Source of the DNA: Patescibacteria group bacterium
Lineage (GTDB): Bacteria; Patescibacteriota; Saccharimonadia; CAILAD01; BJGX01
Direction: 5' to 3'
Assembly (NCBI GenBank): GCA_009691555.1
Contig: SICB01000012.1
Span: forward strand, 1 to 15,397
DNA: 15,397 nucleotides
The notes under the pieces are model-generated. The model did not search any database and was not told the DNA's origin. It saw only the letters and a program-made list of their open reading frames with translations. The position numbers and the translations under genes were made by a program. Below, one piece after another: positions 13,448 to 15,397 of the stretch (its first letter is position 1; every line of letters starts with the position of its first letter).

Positions 13448-13453
13448 ATTATA
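13448..13453 (-). promoter_or_regulatory. -10 box of the transglutaminase-like gene (leaderless)
   Basis: Minus strand TATAAT with 7 nt to ATG 13440; no clear -35. Beyond it lies the outer hairpin of element A. Confidence 0.55.
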
Positions 13454-13480
13454 CTTTATAAAACTAATAAATACAGTTAA

Positions 13481-13514
13481 TTATAAAAGCCCTGCAAAAG
13501 CAGGGTTTTTATAA
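13481..13514 (-). terminator. Long hairpin directly behind the tRNA-Val 3'-end copy
   Basis: TTATAAAA-g-CCCTGC / GCAGGG-t-TTTTATAA with an AAAA loop on plus. It abuts the CCA of the tRNA fragment (13515-13517) with no gap. On minus the arm ends CTTTTATAA, a usable terminator. It shares CCTGCTTTTGCAGGGCTTTT with the hairpin behind the second element (15288-15323). It may be the original terminator of tRNA-Val, left behind when element A inserted. Confidence 0.7.
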
Positions 13515-13531
13515 TGGTGGGTGATGAGGGA
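13515..13531 (-). repeat. Distal copy of the tRNA-Val 3' end (attR-like)
   Basis: TCCCTCATCACCCACCA on minus is a 17-bp exact copy of the 3' end of tRNA-Val at 14060-14076, including CCA. No tRNA body precedes it here. It bounds element A 545 bp from the real tRNA end. Confidence 0.93.
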
Positions 13532-13601
13532 TAGCGTCCGCCAGTGGCGGACTTTTTCGTAAAGTGCTCGGTAAATATTCAAGTGAACTTGATATTTACA
13601 G

Positions 13602-13620
13602 CTGCGCTCCTCGTACACCG
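13602..13620 (-). repeat. Internal 19-bp direct repeat of element A (mate at 13982-14000)
   Basis: CTGCGCTCCTCGTACACCG occurs twice, 380 bp apart, perfectly and in the same orientation, near the two ends of element A. On the element strand it is CGGTGTACGAGGAGCGCAG, with the loop TACGAGGAG between partly complementary arms. Element B has the corresponding pair at 14880-14898 and 15183-15201. These could be recombinase arm sites or repeated RNA stem-loops. Confidence 0.85.
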
Positions 13621-14026
13621 CTAGCAGACATCTGCATCAATAATTATATAATGCAATTGTATTAACTAATCTCATTAGCTATCACTTTTGATGGCAAAAG
13701 TAATATAAAACCAACCGACTGTGCTTCGCCCCAATAAGCACCCCAGACTACCAGGCAATCTGATTCATAATAAACTTGCCCTGAATGCTAATGCGTCAGG
13801 GCTTCAAACAATTATGGATAGAGATTAGCAAGCTAGTCTGTTGCTTTCTTGGAGCTCGATGTCGGTAAGGGACGGCAAAAGTGGTAATTAATAAGAGACA
13901 ATAAATTAAAATAGCAGTGCTAGCTTGGAGCTTTGATGTCGGCAAGACAGAGAACAGAAAACGGAAATAAATAATCTTTATCTGCGCTCCTCGTACACCG
14001 AACCCTGTGTTCGAGCCCCATCTGCC

Positions 14027-14059
14027 AATATAAAAACCCCCTGGCGGGGGCATTTATAT

Positions 14060-14060
<1 letters not shown>
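14027..14060 (-). terminator. Terminator hairpin behind tRNA-Val, inside element A
   Basis: AATATAAA and CCCCC pair with GGGGG and TTTATATT around a 4-nt loop, with 2-nt mismatches between the two stems. On minus, GGGGG is followed by TTTTTATATT. It begins at the last base of the tRNA, so the element supplies a new terminator to the tRNA it follows. Confidence 0.85.
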
Positions 14061-14136
<76 letters not shown>

Positions 14137-14148
14137 GCGAACCTGATA

Positions 14149-14177
14149 ATTATACTATCAAAGCTCTATTCTGTAAA
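14149..14177 (-). promoter_or_regulatory. Promoter of tRNA-Val
   Basis: Minus strand TTTACA (14172-14177), 17 bp, TATAAT (14149-14154), 12 nt before the mature 5' end. It lies between the tRNA-Gly terminator and tRNA-Val. Confidence 0.75.
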
Positions 14178-14181
14178 TATC

Positions 14182-14206
14182 AAAAAAAGACCCCCAAAGG
14201 TCTTTT
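14182..14206 (-). terminator. Terminator of tRNA-Gly
   Basis: On minus, AAAAGACC / GGTCTTTT is an 8-bp stem with a TTTGGG loop, extending into a run of seven U. It lies 10 nt past the tRNA-Gly CCA. Confidence 0.9.
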
Positions 14207-14215
14207 AATAATATT

Positions 14216-14292
14216 TGGTGCGGGTGAAGAGACTCTAACTCTCGACCTCTTCCTTGGCAAGGAAGCGCTCTAAACAACTGAGCTACACCCGC
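14216..14292 (-). tRNA. tRNA-Gly (anticodon GCC) with a swapped 19-56 tertiary pair
   Basis: 77 nt with CCA. Acceptor GCGGGTG/CACCCGC; anticodon stem CTTCC/GGAAG around TTGCCAA (GCC). The D loop is AGTTGTTTA, so position 19 is U rather than G. The T loop is TTAGAGT, so position 56 is A rather than C. The two changes together keep a Watson-Crick U19-A56 pair in place of the near-universal G19-C56, suggesting a functional gene rather than a decayed one. Confidence 0.93.
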
Positions 14293-14376
14293 ATATTTAA
14301 CTTCAACCCCGCAAAAGTTTGAAGGACTTTTTAAGGGAGAAGGAATTATTTTGTAAACTGGAGCTGAAATCTGACA

Positions 14377-14452
14377 TGGTGGCGAGACTCGGATTCGAAC
14401 CGAGGACACGAGGCTCTTCAAGCCACTGCTCTACCAACTGAGCTATCCCGCC
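14377..14452 (-). tRNA. tRNA-Phe (anticodon GAA)
   Basis: 76 nt with CCA. Acceptor GGCGGGA/TCTCGCC (one G-U); D arm GCTC-AGTTGGTA-GAGC; anticodon loop TTGAAGA (GAA) in stem GTGGC/GCCTC with one U-U mismatch; T arm CTCGG-TTCGAAT-CCGAG. It is probably co-transcribed with tRNA-Gly, as no clear terminator lies between them. Confidence 0.95.
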
Positions 14453-14597
14453 ATTGTTACTTCAATAATGCTACGGCATTTATATTCAATTGGCTAGTAA
14501 TTTTGAATTGAATTATAAAAAGCGTGCCATTTAAGGGTATTTGAAAGAGCAAAGTACGCGACTAATCATACCAAAAAACCTGCCAAATTTCTACCCT

Positions 14598-14625
14598 TTT
14601 ACAGATTAAGCAAGCAAGGTATAAT
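14598..14625 (+). promoter_or_regulatory. Promoter of the tRNA-Cys / tRNA-Leu(UAA) transcript
   Basis: TTTACA (14598-14603), 16 bp, TATAAT (14620-14625), 11 nt before the mature tRNA-Cys 5' end. The rest of the 184-bp gap between the divergent tRNA clusters (14453-14636) shows no gene. Confidence 0.7.
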
Positions 14626-14636
14626 ATATGGCACGG

Positions 14637-14710
14637 GGCGCGTTGGCCGAGTGGTTAGGCAAAGGTCTGCAAAACCTTCTACACCGGTTCAAATCCGGTA
14701 CGCGCCTCCA
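14637..14710 (+). tRNA. tRNA-Cys (anticodon GCA)
   Basis: 74 nt with CCA. Acceptor GGCGCGT/ACGCGCC; anticodon stem AAGGT/ACCTT around CTGCAAA (GCA); T arm ACCGG-TTCAAAT-CCGGT; discriminator U, as expected for Cys. It is followed 20 nt later by tRNA-Leu on the same transcript. Confidence 0.96.
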
Positions 14711-14730
14711 TAAGAATACACAACTACCAC

Positions 14731-14816
14731 GGGCGAGTGGTGGAACTGGTATACACGACGGACTTAAAATCCGTTTCCTTTAAGGATTGAGGGTTCGAGT
14801 CCCTCCTTGCCCACCA
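14731..14816 (+). tRNA. tRNA-Leu (anticodon TAA)
   Basis: Class II tRNA of 86 nt with CCA. Acceptor GGGCGAG/CTTGCCC (one G-U); anticodon stem ACGGA/TCCGT around CTTAAAA (TAA); long variable arm; T arm GAGGG-TTCGAGT-CCCTC. It reads UUA and UUG. Its last 16 nt plus three downstream bases are duplicated at 15273-15291. Confidence 0.96.
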
Positions 14817-14817
14817 T

Positions 14818-14848
14818 AAAAAACCCCCTCTCAGGAGGGGCTTTTTAA
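14818..14848 (+). terminator. Terminator behind tRNA-Leu(UAA), at the start of element B
   Basis: CCCCTC / GAGGGG with a TCAG loop, flanked by A and T runs that extend the stem, then CTTTTTAA. Its position and C-rich/G-rich stem match the hairpin behind tRNA-Val in element A. Confidence 0.88.
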
Positions 14849-15182
14849 TGGATAGGGTGGTATGCGAGAACCCTAGGTTCGGTGTACGAGGAGCGGAGAG
14901 TAAGTATGAAATTTATTTCCGTTCTCTGTCTTACCGACATCGAGCCCCAAGAAAGCAACAGACTAGGGGACTAATCTGCATTTAAGGATTGTTCGAAGAC
15001 CTGAAGCGTTAGCAATCAGGTCAAGTTTATTCTTAAATCAGATTGCCCGGTAGTCTGGAGCGCTTATTGGGGCGAAGCACAGTCGGTTGGTTTTATATTA
15101 CTTTTGCCATCAAAAGTGATAGTTAATGAGATTAATTTAAAAACGATTACACTATATAATTATTGCTGCAGATATCTGCTAG

Positions 15183-15201
15183 CTGTGTACGAGGAGCACA
15201 G
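15183..15201 (+). repeat. Internal TACGAGGAG stem-loop of element B (mate at 14880-14898)
   Basis: CTGTGTACGAGGAGCACAG is flanked so that AGCTGTG and CACAGCT make a perfect 7-bp stem around TACGAGGAG. The mate at 14880-14898 has the same loop with poorer arms. The loop is identical in all four occurrences across both elements. Confidence 0.8.
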
Positions 15202-15272
15202 CTGTAAATATCAAGTTCACTTGAATATTTACCGAGCACCGCAGGGAGAAGTCCGCCACTGGCGGCCGCTAA

Positions 15273-15291
15273 CCCTCCTTGCCCACCATAA
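15273..15291 (+). repeat. Distal copy of the tRNA-Leu(UAA) 3' end (attR-like)
   Basis: CCCTCCTTGCCCACCATAA repeats 14801-14819 exactly: 14 nt of the tRNA body and its discriminator base region, CCA, then TAA wrapping the junction. No other tRNA parts precede it. It differs at three positions from the tRNA-Val copy that bounds element A. Confidence 0.93.
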
Positions 15292-15323
15292 TGAGAGTCC
15301 TGCTTTTGCAGGGCTTTTATTAT
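15288..15323 (+). terminator. Long hairpin directly behind the tRNA-Leu 3'-end copy
   Basis: A 16-bp stem including G-U pairs (ATAAT, then GAGAGTCCTGC / GCAGGGCTTTT, then ATTAT) around a TTTT loop, ending in a T-rich arm. It matches the hairpin at 13481-13514 in sequence and position, and may be the displaced original terminator of tRNA-Leu(UAA). Confidence 0.75.
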
Positions 15324-15336
15324 CTATCAACAGTAG

Positions 15337-15342
15337 TATAAT
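15337..15342 (+). promoter_or_regulatory. -10 box of the last, partial gene
   Basis: TATAAT about 25 nt before ATG 15368. The leader carries GGAGG (15359-15363) spaced 4 nt from the ATG. No clear -35; that region overlaps the preceding hairpin. Confidence 0.5.
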
Positions 15343-15367
15343 AGATATATAAATAATCGGAGGAAAC

Positions 15368-15397
15368 ATGACAGCTCTTTGGATAGTACTAGCAATA
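15368..15397 (+). CDS. N-terminus of a membrane protein (partial)
   Basis: ATG 15368 follows a good Shine-Dalgarno (GGAGG) and opens MTALWIVLAI before the window ends. The ten residues are hydrophobic and look like the start of an N-terminal membrane helix. Too little is visible to name a family. Confidence 0.55.
   Translation, partial: MTALWIVLAI

Larger units (their letters stand above)
13515..14059 (-). mobile_element. Element A: 545-bp ORF-free element inserted behind tRNA-Val
   Basis: This stretch has no credible gene. Read on minus, it runs from the tRNA-Val CCA to a 17-bp copy of the tRNA-Val 3' end. It is homologous over nearly its whole length to element B (14820-15291), including 61 identical bases at 13679-13739 and 15062-15122. 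Its landmarks in order are a terminator hairpin (14027-14060) and a 19-bp motif (13982-14000) repeated at 13602-13620. Next come a partial duplication of about 77 bp absent from B (motifs at 13924-13946 and 13848-13869) and hairpins at 13778-13802, 13681-13698 and 13666-13678. A hairpin of GTAAATAT/ATATTTAC type lies near 13571-13599, and a CCGCC-ACT-GGCGG hairpin lies near 13538-13550. The mechanism is unknown; tRNA-end integration by a trans-acting recombinase is inferred. Confidence 0.75.
14820..15291 (+). mobile_element. Element B: 472-bp ORF-free element inserted behind tRNA-Leu(UAA)
   Basis: Second copy of the element-A family, in the same orientation relative to its tRNA and therefore inverted relative to A. 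It starts behind tRNA-Leu and ends with a 19-bp copy of the tRNA-Leu 3' end. Conserved blocks are the CGGTGTACGAGGAGCGGAG motif (14880-14898), CTTACCGACATCGAGCCCCAAG (14930-14951, shown in part in A twice), a hairpin at 14998-15022 and the 61-base identity (15062-15122) with an ACTTTTG/CAAAAGT stem. A TTAAT-GAG-ATTAA hairpin (15123-15135), a second TACGAGGAG stem-loop (15181-15203) and CCGCC-ACT-GGCGG (15253-15265) follow. The 82-codon frame at 15104-15352 crosses its tRNA fragment and outer hairpin and is not a gene. The element carries no integrase. Confidence 0.75.

Noticed and set aside
14001..14026. tRNA-like 3' end in element A (GTTCGAGCCCC followed by TGCCA) facing away from tRNA-Val
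   Set aside because: The T-stem pairs at only three of five positions and the corresponding part of element B does not fold as a T arm; probably chance resemblance.
13796..14053. 85-codon minus-strand frame in element A
   Set aside because: It covers the terminator hairpin and the 19-bp repeat, has no ribosome-binding site, and is not preserved in element B.
14158..14421. 87-codon minus-strand reading frame over the tRNA cluster
   Set aside because: It runs through tRNA-Gly, part of tRNA-Phe and a terminator; the tRNA folds explain the sequence.
15104..15352. 82-codon plus-strand frame in element B
   Set aside because: It crosses the tRNA-Leu 3' copy and the outer hairpin and is not conserved in element A, where conservation follows hairpins rather than codons.

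Overview
The window (about 15.4 kb, moderate GC) looks like the chromosome of an ultra-small Patescibacteria/CPR bacterium, most likely Saccharimonadia-like. The grounds are compact genes, convergent and overlapping gene ends, promoters whose -10 box sits 7-8 nt before the ATG (leaderless mRNAs), a stripped-down UvrC, a lone solute-binding protein next to secG, and an Rpf-like muralytic protein. UGA is an ordinary stop codon here, which argues against Gracilibacteria/Absconditabacteria. The lineage call is inference.

Layout. 1-5821 is rich in DNA repair: the 3' end of uvrA, a class II CPD photolyase overlapping a second photolyase of the prokaryotic (6-4)/FeS-BCP family, a DMT/EamA permease, a small unknown gene and uvrC. 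Both the second photolyase and UvrC have lost all the cysteines that hold their family's [4Fe-4S] cluster. 5859-8134 is an operon of a YvlD-like membrane protein, secG and a membrane-anchored peptide-binding protein. 8141-10722 holds an Rpf/transglycosylase-like secreted protein and a divergent GlcD/Dld-type FAD oxidoreductase. 10727-11142 is a tRNA-Leu(GAG) locus preceded by a perfect 121-bp tandem duplication. It is followed by folD, a helical protein of unknown function, and a transglutaminase-like protein.

13441-15330 is the most unusual part. Two divergent tRNA clusters (Phe-Gly-Val on minus, Cys-Leu(UAA) on plus) are bracketed by two related ORF-free elements of 545 and 472 bp, in mirror-image orientation. 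Each element begins right behind an intact tRNA (Val or Leu) and ends with an exact 17- or 19-bp copy of the 3' end of that same tRNA, including CCA. Between copies, hairpin stems are preserved by compensatory changes. They look like minimal, non-autonomous, tRNA-3'-end-targeting mobile elements, or a structured RNA spread by such integration. I cannot match them to a named family.

The last 30 bases begin a further membrane-protein gene with its own promoter and Shine-Dalgarno sequence.
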